Shown: positions 1-8,726 of the stretch, piece after piece
Layout: every line of letters starts with the position of its first letter
Position numbering within the stretch: the stretch's first letter is position 1
NCBI RefSeq assembly: GCF_027359675.1
Contig: NZ_CP114786.1
Span: 4,872,501 to 4,936,500 of the forward strand
DNA length: 64,000 nt
Direction of reading: 5' to 3'
Source: Roseibium sp. Sym1
Lineage (GTDB): Bacteria; Pseudomonadota; Alphaproteobacteria; Rhizobiales; Stappiaceae
Translations under genes and position numbers: made by a program
The notes under the pieces: model-generated
Told to the model about the DNA's origin: nothing
The model's input: only the letters and a program-made list of their open reading frames with translations
The model's database searches: none

Positions 1-204
1 ATTGGCGACGGGGCGTTTACTTGTGGTGTGGCGATGCGCTTCGGCTGGGATATCAGCGATACGCGCCGCCGGCTGGATCGTTTGGCGCGCGCAGGGCGAT
101 TGACCCGAAAGAAGATATCGAAGACGGCGTCTTGCCGCGTAACTGGCGGCCAGCATGTCGAGTGGGTGGACGCAACTGTCGCTGAAATTCAGCGTGACTC
201 ATAG
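1..204 (+). CDS. Partial gene, winged-helix-like C-terminus
   Basis: Open frame from the first base to a TAG at 202-204, so the 5' end lies outside the window. The 67 visible residues contain the stretch DTRRRLDRLARAGRLTRKK, which looks like the recognition helix and wing of a small winged-helix DNA-binding domain, followed by a short strand-like tail. It leads a tight run of small plus-strand genes, with the next start 11 bp downstream. Function beyond possible DNA binding is unknown. Confidence 0.5.
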   Translation: MGDGAFTCGVAMRFGWDISDTRRRLDRLARAGRLTRKKISKTASCRVTGGQHVEWVDATVAEIQRDS

Positions 205-215
205 GGAGCCTGGCC

Positions 216-392
216 GTGGCGACGACGCAAAACCTTGAAAAATTGGCGGCGATCATCGATCCGGATGCGTTTGAACCATTCGTCAAGACAGATGGTGCTG
301 GTGTCTACTGGGGGCAGCGTCGGAACGATGCGCGCCGGAAGGCCCGCGAAGTTATTGCCGCGTTCAATTCGATAATTCTCGACGGAAACTGA
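216..392 (+). CDS. Small hypothetical protein, 58 aa
   Basis: GTG start preceded by GGGAGCC (204-210), ending at TGA 390-392. The protein begins VATTQNLEKLAAIIDPDAFEP and has a basic middle (RRNDARRKA). It is not a family I recognise. Spacing to its neighbours is 11-15 bp, consistent with an operon of small phage genes. No cysteine motif or membrane segment is visible. Confidence 0.5.
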   Translation: MATTQNLEKLAAIIDPDAFEPFVKTDGAGVYWGQRRNDARRKAREVIAAFNSIILDGN

Positions 393-407
393 GGAGCGCC
401 GTGACGC

Positions 408-608
408 ATGGACGAAGCAAGGCCGGGCATGGCGATAGCAGCTGACCCCAAGTTGGATTGGCCGCATGACACGAGCTACTGGAACAATTGCAGCCAGTGT
501 GGTGTCCGGTTCATGGGGCCGAAGCGCGCGCCCGCTTGCTGGAAGTGTGTCGCCGACAGCACCAAGTCTTGGTGGAGTTCAAAATTCAATAAACCCAAAT
601 TGAAATAA
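408..608 (+). CDS. Small zinc-ribbon-like protein, 66 aa
   Basis: ATG with a GAGGAG ribosome site at 391-396. Two cysteine pairs (CSQC and CWKC, about 16 residues apart) suggest one small zinc-binding knuckle. The C-terminus is basic and tryptophan-rich (SWWSSKFNKPKLK). Such short CxxC proteins are common among phage accessory genes and may bind nucleic acid or a host protein; no specific function can be assigned. Confidence 0.6.
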   Translation: MDEARPGMAIAADPKLDWPHDTSYWNNCSQCGVRFMGPKRAPACWKCVADSTKSWWSSKFNKPKLK

Positions 609-620
609 CGGAGCGATATC

Positions 621-881
621 ATGCATTTAGAAGGAGAAGACCTTAAACGCCTCCTGAATGAAATTCGGTCGCAGCTTCGCGGCGCTGGGTTCAACACTGT
701 TGATGCGGTTTGCTACGGGTCTGTCGAGTCCGTCCGAAAGGCTCGTAACGAAGAGCAGGCCATTCTGGCGATTTCTGATGCGATCCCGCAGAAGATCTGG
801 GATGAGTTCCAAGCCGATGAAAAAAGAGCGCAGGCTGATGAACTGCGGCGAAAGGCTTCAGAAATTGAAGCGTCAATCTAA
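621..881 (+). CDS. Hypothetical protein, 86 aa
   Basis: ATG 621 after an ACGGAG ribosome site. Mostly predicted helical, with charged residues throughout and a C-terminal helix rich in Glu, Lys, Arg and Ala (FQADEKRAQADELRRKASE). No known family recognised. It lies in the small-gene operon, 12 bp before the next start. Confidence 0.6.
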   Translation: MHLEGEDLKRLLNEIRSQLRGAGFNTVDAVCYGSVESVRKARNEEQAILAISDAIPQKIWDEFQADEKRAQADELRRKASEIEASI

Positions 882-892
882 GGAGCCGATAC

Positions 893-1303
893 ATGAGCGA
901 TTTGTACTACTCCGCCAAGTGCGGCGCATATTCAAAAAGCGTCTGTGTGGGCGTTGCCGCCCAAGAGCAGTGTGATCTGTGCGGCAACGCCGGTTTGGTG
1001 CTGCAGTGTGATACTTCTGGCGAAGAGTATGCATTCGCTCAGATTTGCAAAAATTGCATCGACCGCGCTTTTTCCTCGGGTGGCTTCAAGACCCCGGCAA
1101 GTGAGATTCAGACAGTGGCCTTCCAAGAGGGCGAAAACTGGATCGTTCAAGGTCTGGAGCGCGATATCTGCACCCAAGGTGTCACCGAGAACGCCGCTCG
1201 TCAGAATTTTGTTAACGCTGTCATTCTGGAAGGTCGGGAAGACGGAGGTCTTGAACGTATCGGACCCGCGCCAGCTCGTTTCTGGAAAATGAACCGAGAC
1301 TAA
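893..1303 (+). CDS. Cysteine-rich hypothetical protein, 136 aa
   Basis: ATG 893 with an AAGGAG ribosome site just upstream. The sequence holds CDLC and CKNC pairs around residues 28-60, suggesting a single zinc ribbon near the N-terminus, followed by an alpha/beta-looking region. No catalytic motif is visible. Position and strand place it in the same operon as its neighbours. Confidence 0.6.
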   Translation: MSDLYYSAKCGAYSKSVCVGVAAQEQCDLCGNAGLVLQCDTSGEEYAFAQICKNCIDRAFSSGGFKTPASEIQTVAFQEGENWIVQGLERDICTQGVTENAARQNFVNAVILEGREDGGLERIGPAPARFWKMNRD

Positions 1304-1317
1304 GGAAGGTGACACCG

Positions 1318-1614
1318 ATGAAAAGCGTTTGTAAGAGGATAGCCGACATGCTGCCGGACATGTCTGTTTGCGGTTTTCAATGGCCCGTGCGCTTTGGCCG
1401 GTTGAAAACCCTGGAAGATCATAATCGCTACAGAGGCTCAGCATTAGAGAAACTGGACGCTGACCGCGCGAGCCCGCAACCGAACGGAATAGCATGTCCG
1501 GAATGCGAGGCTGAATTGGTGGACACCGATCCGACAGGCGTTCTTCTTTCAAACCCGCCTAAGAAAAGGATTTCTTGTCTGGCGTGCGGCTATCTCGGTT
1601 ACCGAATTTATTAG
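1318..1614 (+). CDS. Zinc-ribbon hypothetical protein, 98 aa
   Basis: I chose ATG 1318 because AAGGAAGG (1303-1309) is spaced correctly for it; an in-frame GTG at 1309 lacks a site. The C-terminal half has CPEC and CLAC pairs about 31 residues apart, a likely zinc ribbon. It is the last gene of the plus-strand group and converges on the methyltransferase gene, whose stop is 12 bp away. Confidence 0.6.
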   Translation: MKSVCKRIADMLPDMSVCGFQWPVRFGRLKTLEDHNRYRGSALEKLDADRASPQPNGIACPECEAELVDTDPTGVLLSNPPKKRISCLACGYLGYRIY

Positions 1615-1625
1615 ATGGCAGGTAT

Positions 1626-2642
1626 TTACGCCGGCCGCCATTCTATGAATGTCGACGCGTTGAACGGGTTCCCGGCGGCGTGGTTGATTTCCAGCGTGTC
1701 GATCGAGATTTTGCCCACCTTCTGTAATTTCTCCAGGATCGGCAGCAGATTGGTGTTGTAGCTTTTGTGGTGGCTCCACCATGCCGAATTGAACGACACC
1801 GGCGCCGCGGCATAGGCGCGGACGGTCGGGTCAAGCGACCAGCGTTCGCGCCAGGTCGGCCGCAGCATCATGTTGCGGCGGACCTTTCGGAAAAAGGCCG
1901 CGTCATCCTTGCTGCGTGCTTCCAGGAGCATCGGGTGTGCCTGCCAGCCGACCGGTTCGCTGTGCGTCACCTTGGCGTCCGGGAAGCCCAAAAGGTTTTC
2001 GAACAGTTGCTCCGGCAGCACGGTGATCTGTTCGATCGAGTGATTTGTCAGAAACAGGATCCGCCGCGGCTTGTCCTGCAGAAAATCGAGATCCGGCTGA
2101 TAGTAGTTGAATGCCTTACCGATGAACCGGATGCCTGGCTGCCGGCCGGCAAGAAGCTCGGCCGCGGCACGCCCTTGCTCGGTGAACTCAAGCCCAAAAA
2201 ACTCGACCTTGTCCCTGAACGGCCAGTCGAGTGCGTGAAAGCACCTGAACAGGTTGTCGCCGGATCCGGAACCCAGTTCGACGATCGTGTCAATCTCGCC
2301 GCGTTCAACAAGCCGCTTGGCGGTGGTGACCACGTTCATGCGGCTTTGAGGGTGGTAAGTTTCGCCGCAGGCGACAATGCGGTGCAGGGTGTCGATGCCA
2401 TCGTGGGGCAGGCCGAAGGCGTCAAAACCGAGGCGTATGTCGTCGCCGACCGCCTCGTCATTGAGCAGGCCGTAACGCTGGTTCGAATCCGCGGAAATGA
2501 GATTAAGGATGTCGAGCGCATCGGCGCTCTCCGGGCCACGGAACCGGTTGATCCGGCGTATCTTGGCGGCCCATGTCTTGGAATATTCTGCGGTGACACG
2601 GTTTTCCGGTCGAATGTTCGTCTCGAGCATATCAAACACCAT
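1626..2642 (-). CDS. Class I SAM-dependent methyltransferase
   Basis: A 338-residue protein with a Rossmann-type glycine motif VELGSGSGDNLFRC near residue 118 and a following acidic strand end (FFGLEFTE), typical of class I methyltransferases. The substrate is not evident. It lies between the integrase and the small plus-strand operon, on the minus strand, 210 bp downstream of the integrase stop and without an obvious partner. It may be a lysogenic-conversion or host-interaction gene. ATG 2642 is the first start; ATG 2630 is also possible. Confidence 0.65.
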   Translation of the reverse strand: MVFDMLETNIRPENRVTAEYSKTWAAKIRRINRFRGPESADALDILNLISADSNQRYGLLNDEAVGDDIRLGFDAFGLPHDGIDTLHRIVACGETYHPQSRMNVVTTAKRLVERGEIDTIVELGSGSGDNLFRCFHALDWPFRDKVEFFGLEFTEQGRAAAELLAGRQPGIRFIGKAFNYYQPDLDFLQDKPRRILFLTNHSIEQITVLPEQLFENLLGFPDAKVTHSEPVGWQAHPMLLEARSKDDAAFFRKVRRNMMLRPTWRERWSLDPTVRAYAAAPVSFNSAWWSHHKSYNTNLLPILEKLQKVGKISIDTLEINHAAGNPFNASTFIEWRPA

Positions 2643-2852
2643 ATGGGCTACAGTTCGCGTGCAGAGATCGCGCGCGTACTCTTTGGTGGACTAGGTAGTG
2701 TATGCGAAGAGCGCACGATATATGGTTGTGTGTCAATACCCACAACGCGTTATTTTAGGTTGAATCTAAATCACCAGTACCGTGGCAGGTCGCGGATCAA
2801 TGTGTTTTAGCGGGGTATTTTTGGAACTCATGTCTTAGTTCGGCTGTAGAAG
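2643..2852. other. Non-coding gap beside integrase, possible attP region
   Basis: These 210 bp separate the methyltransferase start from the integrase stop and hold no convincing gene. Phage attachment sites usually lie beside the integrase gene, so this is the best place in the window for attP. I could not identify core or arm-type repeats, so this is inference from position only. Confidence 0.3.
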
Positions 2853-3932
2853 CTAACGGTTTCTCTCTAGCCGGGAAATCGCAGACAACACAATAACTTT
2901 TCGATCAGCATAGCGCCGACGGATTTGCTTTACGTCATTTGTCGACCAGCCCACAATCTCCGCAATCTCATCATCCTTGAATCCTGCTTGGACAAAGTTG
3001 TGAACCGCAGTTCCTTTTAGGTCGTGGAAGCGCTTATCGACTCCGGTTGCAGAGCGGGCCTTCTGGAATTCGGTGGATAGTCCATCCGGACTGTAGGCCC
3101 GACCGAGGGAGTTGCAAAACAGCGTCATGCATTCTGCACCACGCTTTTCTTCCTTGCATTCCCTATATTCGTTGGCTTGGTCCAAAATCTGGCGAAACTC
3201 GGAAACGATTGGTACGACCACTTCGTTCATGCCGTTGCTCTTGCTAGTCCACCAATTCAGGTGATCGCCCTTATCGGCTGTCTTCGGCATCGTAACGATA
3301 TCGGTCCGCCGCAACCCACTATATCCCGCCGTCAAAATCGGCCAAATCGATGGGACCATGCAGTGCTGACCAAGTAGTGCGAACTCATCAGGTTCCCAAA
3401 TAATTGAAGCACGGTTTGCAGTGTGGATCCGATCGATATCCTCGGCGCAGTGTCCGGAGATATCTCCTTCGTCTTTAGCGAAGTTGAGCAATTTGACCAA
3501 AACGCCAAGATGCATGTCCGCTTGCCTGGGCGTTACGGCAAAACTCTGGTGCCACTTCTTTACCTCCCTTCGCATCCGCGGATCCTTAAAGGCACCAATC
3601 TTAGCTCGACCAAATTTTTCCTCAATTTTGGCAAGTGACCGGTCATATTCCCGGCGCGTGATTGCTTTGTTTTTCAAGTAGGAATGATCACTCTTGTAAG
3701 CCTCGATCACCCCCTTGATGCGTCCTCGGTCCTCGGTCCGTATGGACGCGTTAGCAGCAGATTTTGCAGCGTCGAACGCCGATTTGAATTTTGAGGGATA
3801 TGGAGGCTTCAAAGGAGCGCCGTCGTTGGTCCAGAAACAGGGGCCGCGGCGCCAAGCATAGTATCGAACTCGCAACGTGCCATCGTTGAGAGTGGACTGG
3901 ACCCGATGCATGCCTTTGAAGTGATCAGCCAT
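2853..3932 (-). CDS. int: Tyrosine recombinase (phage integrase)
   Basis: A 359-residue tyrosine recombinase that would integrate and excise the element. Visible elements are an N-terminal arm/core-binding region, first catalytic Arg in GYSGLRRTD (about residue 208), a beta-hairpin Lys in WTSKSNG, the box II motif HDLKGT, a GWS motif in place of the second His, and the nucleophilic Tyr in RRRYAD. Box II normally reads HxxR; here the second Arg is Lys. It is the last gene of the left minus-strand operon and overlaps the upstream small gene by 8 bp. Confidence 0.92.
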   Translation of the reverse strand: MADHFKGMHRVQSTLNDGTLRVRYYAWRRGPCFWTNDGAPLKPPYPSKFKSAFDAAKSAANASIRTEDRGRIKGVIEAYKSDHSYLKNKAITRREYDRSLAKIEEKFGRAKIGAFKDPRMRREVKKWHQSFAVTPRQADMHLGVLVKLLNFAKDEGDISGHCAEDIDRIHTANRASIIWEPDEFALLGQHCMVPSIWPILTAGYSGLRRTDIVTMPKTADKGDHLNWWTSKSNGMNEVVVPIVSEFRQILDQANEYRECKEEKRGAECMTLFCNSLGRAYSPDGLSTEFQKARSATGVDKRFHDLKGTAVHNFVQAGFKDDEIAEIVGWSTNDVKQIRRRYADRKVIVLSAISRLERNR

Positions 3933-4155
3933 CTGTCTCTCCGTACGGTCTCAGTAAATCATTATTCGCGAGGAACCAGGTAGAATCGAGCACCTCATAT
4001 ATCCACCGTCGCTTAGGGCACCAACTCCGTACAATAACTCTCCCATCCACGAATCCTCGAACATGGATCTTCCGGTTTTCTGGGTTGTCCGGTCCAAAAT
4101 AGAGATGGAAGCTCCTCCCAGGAAGAACCCAATTTGGAATTTGGACACTATCCAT
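3925..4155 (-). CDS. Small phage protein, 76 aa
   Basis: Predicted mainly beta, with motifs IPNWVLPGRSFHLYFGP and a basic centre. No family recognised. It overlaps the integrase start by 8 bp and follows the HTH gene by 9 bp, so it is translationally tied to integration functions, possibly an accessory or regulatory factor. Confidence 0.6.
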   Translation of the reverse strand: MDSVQIPNWVLPGRSFHLYFGPDNPENRKIHVRGFVDGRVIVRSWCPKRRWIYEVLDSTWFLANNDLLRPYGETDG

Positions 4156-4164
4156 GTGATCGCT

Positions 4165-4401
4165 TTATTCTCCTCTCAACCAATCATCATAATCAGTTTT
4201 TTCGCATTGCGATTTCGATTCTTCCTGCAAACCGCTGAGCTTGTCCAGTGCGACGTCGATCGCTCTCTTGTCCCATCGCTTAGTTCCCCGGATCGCACAC
4301 GGGATTCGTCCATCGTGTACCCATAGGTCAAATGTTCCCGTCGAGATACTCAGATAGCCGGCAGCGGCTTCCTTGGTCAAAAGCCTTGGGGTTATAGTCA
4401 T
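4165..4401 (-). CDS. HTH protein, putative excisionase
   Basis: 78 residues with an AlpA/MerR-like helix-turn-helix at the N-terminus: LLTKEAAAGYLSISTGTFDL is the typical 'sorting' form of excisionases, where the second helix contacts DNA. The C-terminus is charged. Its position just upstream of the integrase supports a recombination-directionality role. It overlaps the HNH gene stop by 4 bp (ATGA). Confidence 0.7.
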   Translation of the reverse strand: MTITPRLLTKEAAAGYLSISTGTFDLWVHDGRIPCAIRGTKRWDKRAIDVALDKLSGLQEESKSQCEKTDYDDWLRGE

Positions 4402-4904
4402 TTTTGTCTTTTCCGAAATGAACTGCGCCCCTGAGGGAACGGTCTTGACGGGATAGATCGACTGGATTGTTTCTTCTCATCTTTGGCGAGGATTGTGCCG
4501 ACAAACTTCTTGTGTGCCGCCGCTAAACGCTTGGTCTTTGCTATCTCTGTCTTGTCACCGCGTGCGACTGCCTTGGTCTTTGGACCATCCGTTCTGTCAC
4601 TATGGGTTGAGCCAACAACCGGTTCCAGATAACCGGCGGCGTTAGCTGGCGGAACGGTATCTCTTTTGACTGGATCCCAGACTCGCTGTTGGATTGGTGG
4701 CCTGTGGTCCCATTGAACGTCGTCCAGATCGAGGCCAAGGGCCAACAAGACGTTGTCGAGTTTCAGTTTGAGGGGTTTCCGGTGATCCAGGATCAAAACA
4801 GGATCCAGACCCAGTTTGATCATCGCGGCGTAGAGTTTCGTACGCACTGGTATGTGCGGACGGTATCCTTTTGGAGGTGCTGGAGCGGGCAGATTAGGTA
4901 CCAT
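4398..4904 (-). CDS. Diverged HNH-endonuclease-like protein
   Basis: 168 residues. The sequence contains WDHRPPI near residue 86, a downstream SHSDRTDG segment and an AKTKRLA motif, resembling the divergent HNH proteins found in the recombination regions of alphaproteobacterial phages. The N-terminus is proline-rich and the C-terminus is basic. No full Cys-based zinc site is visible, so nuclease activity is uncertain. It overlaps the exonuclease gene by 11 bp. Confidence 0.5.
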   Translation of the reverse strand: MVPNLPAPAPPKGYRPHIPVRTKLYAAMIKLGLDPVLILDHRKPLKLKLDNVLLALGLDLDDVQWDHRPPIQQRVWDPVKRDTVPPANAAGYLEPVVGSTHSDRTDGPKTKAVARGDKTEIAKTKRLAAAHKKFVGTILAKDEKKQSSRSIPSRPFPQGRSSFRKRQK

Positions 4905-5799
4905 GTTCCGTCTGCTTTAATTCTTCAGCGCGCCGTGTGTATGCGTCGGACAACTTGCTGTGCCGCTCAGTGCCTTTGACGATGCCATACATTTCCATCT
5001 CTCCGGCTTGGCCGGAAGCCCATCCATAAAGGTCGTTAAGGCTGAGCATGTTCTGGAGCTTTTCGATGAAGGATCGGACATATTGCTCAGCTTCGATCTC
5101 AGCCTGTTGCAGGTAACACTCTCGTTTTTCGGCGAGCCAATATTTTGCGTTCCATTTGGTTTCTTCGTCGAGGTCGCTCTTGTCCCGGATCCATTCGAGG
5201 TAGTCGGCAGGAACGTCTAGCCACTTCTCGCCTTTGTGCTTTTTCCCGAAATTGATCATGGTGTGAAGGGCAGGCTCCATCGACCATGTAACCAGGTCTT
5301 CGAAACTGACGCCCGTGTCCAAGATCTTCAGTAAAAGATGAGCACAGACATAGGAATCCGGTGCAGCCCGGTGTGGAGGCATCGCCTTGTGGTGGTCGAG
5401 GTGTAGCGGTAGCCAGTAGCGCAGGAACTGTAGTGCATGGCTTGGCGCTTCCGGCCAGATCCGAAGTGCTATCTTGCGAGTGCACAAAACCGGAATACCG
5501 TCGAAGTCGTAGAATTGTAACTCGTAGGAGGCATTGTGCGCGGCGAAGAAGTTCGGACGAGGGTGCAGAAGAACCTTCATCGCCTCTTCAGGAGGAGGAG
5601 CATCTGCTACTTCTTCATCGAAGATGTGATGAACAGCTCTCGATTCAGGTGGAAGCATTCTTCCTGGATTGGCGAACTGCTGCTGCGGATTGCCAACCAC
5701 ACCATCCATCACATCGCACCAACCGATCTCGCAGACGGCTTGTGGGTCTTCCTCAGTTGGAAGACCTGTCGTCTCCAGATCGGTCGATCTGATCAGCAT
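4894..5799 (-). CDS. DnaQ-like DEDDh 3'-5' exonuclease
   Basis: 301 residues. Motif I is TDLETTGL, motif II lies in AHNASYELQF and motif III is HRAAPD, giving a DEDDh exonuclease of the DnaQ/exonuclease X group. Motif II has Glu where Asp is usual. Residues around 180-220 (KKHKGEKWLDVPADYLEWI) match the DUF3820 module often attached to exonuclease X-like proteins. ATG 5799 is chosen because it overlaps the recT stop as TGATG; a GTG at 5802 is the alternative. Likely works with the recombination genes upstream. Confidence 0.82.
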   Translation of the reverse strand: MLIRSTDLETTGLPTEEDPQAVCEIGWCDVMDGVVGNPQQQFANPGRMLPPESRAVHHIFDEEVADAPPPEEAMKVLLHPRPNFFAAHNASYELQFYDFDGIPVLCTRKIALRIWPEAPSHALQFLRYWLPLHLDHHKAMPPHRAAPDSYVCAHLLLKILDTGVSFEDLVTWSMEPALHTMINFGKKHKGEKWLDVPADYLEWIRDKSDLDEETKWNAKYWLAEKRECYLQQAEIEAEQYVRSFIEKLQNMLSLNDLYGWASGQAGEMEMYGIVKGTERHSKLSDAYTRRAEELKQTEHGT

Positions 5800-6872
5800 C
5801 ACGCAGAAAGCATCTGTTCGATGCCGCCTTCGAGTTCGTCTGGGTCAATTTCACCCTGAATTCTCTTCTCGTGACCGGCGAAGATGAACTCGGCCTTCTT
5901 TTTGTCTGTTTCCGACTTCGGCGGCCAGCCGCCGTTTTTGTCCCAGAACTTCTTCGCTTCCTTTTCGAGGCCGTCCTTTGTCGATGCCTTCATCAGTTCT
6001 TCGGAATAGCCACGAAGCAGGTCGGCATTGAGCTCCTCAGCATCGTCTACCTCAGGTTCCGGTTCCTTGACCTTTTCCTGTTTTGGTTTTTGAGGCTCCA
6101 GTAGTGGATTGGCGGAAGCGCCGCCGACGGATCCTTCGATCACGGAACCGGAAGACCCGTCAAAGTCGACGTATTGATCTTCCCGTTCGATGATATTCCG
6201 CAATTCCCGGGGCATAGATGGAACGCCCTTGGAACCGCGGCGGATGGCAGTCTTGATTGCCATTTGGTCAAAGTAGTCGCGCCAGGCAGGGCTATTCTGG
6301 GCCCTCGATGCTGATCGAGCCTTGTTGATTTCATCAAGCGGGAGAACATCCCGATGAACAATCCGACCACTGTCATCCTTGAAGATGACGTAGGCGCCGA
6401 TGATGTCGCCACGTTCCTGACCGAGCTGCGCCGGCTTGTGCTTGATGTAGGGGTTGTCACCTTCGTCGTGGTCAAAGTAATCATTTTTGTAGACGCATTT
6501 CGAGATGATCTCTGTGATGCCGCCGAGTTCTCTAGCTCGCTTTCGGATGCCAAGAACCATGGGCAGATACTGGCAGATCAGAAGGTATTCTTCCTTGCCA
6601 GTATCGATATTTTTGACCTTCGTCTTAAAGGGAATAAATGCCGCTTCGCGTCCATCCGGAACAAGATCATCCGAAGCGCACTGCATGAGAGCAGTGATGA
6701 CAGATTTCTGGTCACACCTCAGGATGTCCGGATTGTGCGCGACGGCGGTCATGAACGTCGTCTGGAACCGGTCGAAATTGATCGATGACGACTTGAGGAT
6801 CAGTTTGATATCCTCACCAGCAAGGGCGAAGATTTTTCCGGCCGACTCCCGGATAGCGACAGCTTGATTCAC
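5799..6872 (-). CDS. recT: RecT-family single-strand annealing protein
   Basis: 357 residues. The N-terminal about 220 residues match RecT: an RFQTTFMTAV-type segment, a CDQKSVITALMQCASDDLVPDG-like core (cited in part), and a conserved LPMVLGIRKRARE block. The C-terminal third is acidic and Lys/Glu-rich, as often in RecT proteins that contact the partner exonuclease. It starts with GTG overlapping the upstream exonuclease stop (GTGA). It would anneal ssDNA at resected ends for phage recombination. Confidence 0.92.
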   Translation of the reverse strand: MNQAVAIRESAGKIFALAGEDIKLILKSSSINFDRFQTTFMTAVAHNPDILRCDQKSVITALMQCASDDLVPDGREAAFIPFKTKVKNIDTGKEEYLLICQYLPMVLGIRKRARELGGITEIISKCVYKNDYFDHDEGDNPYIKHKPAQLGQERGDIIGAYVIFKDDSGRIVHRDVLPLDEINKARSASRAQNSPAWRDYFDQMAIKTAIRRGSKGVPSMPRELRNIIEREDQYVDFDGSSGSVIEGSVGGASANPLLEPQKPKQEKVKEPEPEVDDAEELNADLLRGYSEELMKASTKDGLEKEAKKFWDKNGGWPPKSETDKKKAEFIFAGHEKRIQGEIDPDELEGGIEQMLSA

Positions 6873-7963
6873 CTATTCACTCCGAAATATGCAGGCAGGT
6901 CCTGGTCGCCCACGTGGATGGCTTCACGCTGAGGAATCCAAACTTCATCGGAACCAAATTCAGCGCAGAATTTTTTGTAGGTTTTGATGGCGCCTTCAAC
7001 CTGATCGGCCGCGGTGGCGCGGGCGATGGAAGCGTCCCATTTGATGACGACCGGCTGTGGTGCACCGGTTGATTTGATCATGATCCAGAACCAATCTGGC
7101 CTGTCTCGATCGAAACATTCGGAGAGAAAGCCATCCATTGGCTCATTACCGAACACGCAGGCAGAGCCGAACACGGAAAAGATTTCCCTGCACTTCCGCC
7201 AGGCGCGTTGATATGCGGCCTCCTGAAGATCGTACTGGTGATTGTCGATCACCTTAATAGCAAGATGTTCAAGTTTACCTTTGCTGCGGGGAGCGTAGGT
7301 TTTAAGGTCGATCACTGCATGACGTAGAAAGCGATCGAGACGCGCCTTGAAGAAAATCCCGTCCTCTTCGTAGATGAGGGTTACCTCCGGGGCACCTTGC
7401 ACGAATGTACCGTCTTTCATAACTGCAGACAGAAGTGGATCTTCCTGAACCCACGCACAAGCGACCTGTACCTGTGTCCATCGCTTTTCACTAAGTTCCG
7501 TCTTACCAGCGTTTTCCTTTTCCCACCTTGCCTTGATCTCGTCCGCGATCGGGACTTCTGCATCGATTGATCGAACGGCCGCCACTAGCTCATGTTTTTT
7601 GAGCTTTGAATAATTCGATCCGCCATTTTTCTTGATGAAATCTTTTAGGTCATCACTGGTTGCCAGGGCGTCATCAGGAATGTCCAACGGTTTGGAAACG
7701 TAAAACCGACGCTCAAATTCTTCGCGACCTTCCAACATCCTGGCGTGGATTGCGTTTCCAAATTTGATGTAGTCGTTGTCAGAAATATCTGGCCCGTAAA
7801 GGTGGTCGAATTGCTCCTCGATTGGATCGACGACCAGTCCTTTGATACGGGTGGACCCAAGGGCTTTGATCCGATGGTAGCAGTCCTCTGGCAAATCGAA
7901 ATAGATTCCTGGAATAGGATCACTTTCGATCATCTCGAGGATTTCTGGTGGATAGTGGAACAT
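6869..7963 (-). CDS. Cas4/RecE-like PD-(D/E)XK exonuclease
   Basis: 364 residues from ATG 7963, 8 bp after the upstream stop. The nuclease core is visible as a conserved Glu region (ALGSTRIKG...), the acid in FFKARLDRF and the IDLKTYAPRSKG motif (D-x-K), then HQYDLQEAAYQ, as in the RecE/Cas4/lambda-exonuclease-like partners of RecT. It would resect double-strand ends to feed RecT. Tight coupling with recT supports this. Confidence 0.85.
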   Translation of the reverse strand: MFHYPPEILEMIESDPIPGIYFDLPEDCYHRIKALGSTRIKGLVVDPIEEQFDHLYGPDISDNDYIKFGNAIHARMLEGREEFERRFYVSKPLDIPDDALATSDDLKDFIKKNGGSNYSKLKKHELVAAVRSIDAEVPIADEIKARWEKENAGKTELSEKRWTQVQVACAWVQEDPLLSAVMKDGTFVQGAPEVTLIYEEDGIFFKARLDRFLRHAVIDLKTYAPRSKGKLEHLAIKVIDNHQYDLQEAAYQRAWRKCREIFSVFGSACVFGNEPMDGFLSECFDRDRPDWFWIMIKSTGAPQPVVIKWDASIARATAADQVEGAIKTYKKFCAEFGSDEVWIPQREAIHVGDQDLPAYFGVNR

Positions 7964-7970
7964 AAAAATC

Positions 7971-8726
7971 TCAATCGAATAGGTCGCAAGCGATCTTTTC
8001 ACGCCCTGCGGAACGCTGGATGTTCGGAGGTGGCTGGAGGCCGACACTTTCTCTGACCAGTTTCATGCGGATAGCGTCGGCGAAGCCTTCCTGCGACCGG
8101 ACGGGGATGGCGAAGGAACCGGGGCCGCCGATGACGCAGTCCTCGTAATAGTGGTCCAGGTTGAGCATGGCCTGCCAGGTGTTCTTGTTCGACTTCATCA
8201 TCAGGGGAAGGCCGTTGATGGTCACGCCGGCTGCGATCATGCGGTCTCGCATGTCGGTCACGGAGCCGCCCTGGTTGTTCGGACCGTCGCCGGAAATGTC
8301 GATCACCTGGCGCAGGCCCATATACTGGTTGTTCTGGACCATCTGCACGGATTTCTCGAGTGCCGAGGCAATCGAGGTGCGCTGCACCTGACGGAGAGGT
8401 GCTTCGGCGATCTTGGAGGCGAAGTGCGCTGCCGAAGCCGCATCCTGGATTACCGTCCAGTCCGCGACGACAAAGTGCTCATCGACCCCGCCCCATTCCA
8501 TGTAGGTGACGGCGACGCGGCCGATCGGGCCGACTTCAATGGCATCCAGGAACTCCTGGGAAGTCAGGGCAGCGACATAGCCGGCGCGTTGCACTTCCTG
8601 TTCTTCCTTATCCATGGATTGGGAGATATCGACCGCAATAACCAATTCCATGTCGACTTCTGTGCCAGTTGTATAATCAAACTGAGCGAGAGAAATAACC
8701 CAGGAAACTAGTGCTTCCTTCAGCAT
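7971..8726 (-). CDS. DUF1194-type von Willebrand factor A protein
   Basis: 251 residues from ATG 8726, which overlaps the upstream stop (ATGCTGA) and has an AGAGAA ribosome site; a longer frame to 8816 is less likely. The MIDAS motif is VDISQSMD, followed by the DUF1194 hallmarks VTYMEWGG, ISGDGPNNQGG, INGLPLM and CVIGGPGSF. Family members are usually chromosomal, exported alphaproteobacterial proteins of unknown role. The N-terminus (KEALVSWVISLAQF) may be a weak signal segment. Its place inside a recombination operon is unusual. Confidence 0.8.
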   Translation of the reverse strand: MLKEALVSWVISLAQFDYTTGTEVDMELVIAVDISQSMDKEEQEVQRAGYVAALTSQEFLDAIEVGPIGRVAVTYMEWGGVDEHFVVADWTVIQDAASAAHFASKIAEAPLRQVQRTSIASALEKSVQMVQNNQYMGLRQVIDISGDGPNNQGGSVTDMRDRMIAAGVTINGLPLMMKSNKNTWQAMLNLDHYYEDCVIGGPGSFAIPVRSQEGFADAIRMKLVRESVGLQPPPNIQRSAGREKIACDLFD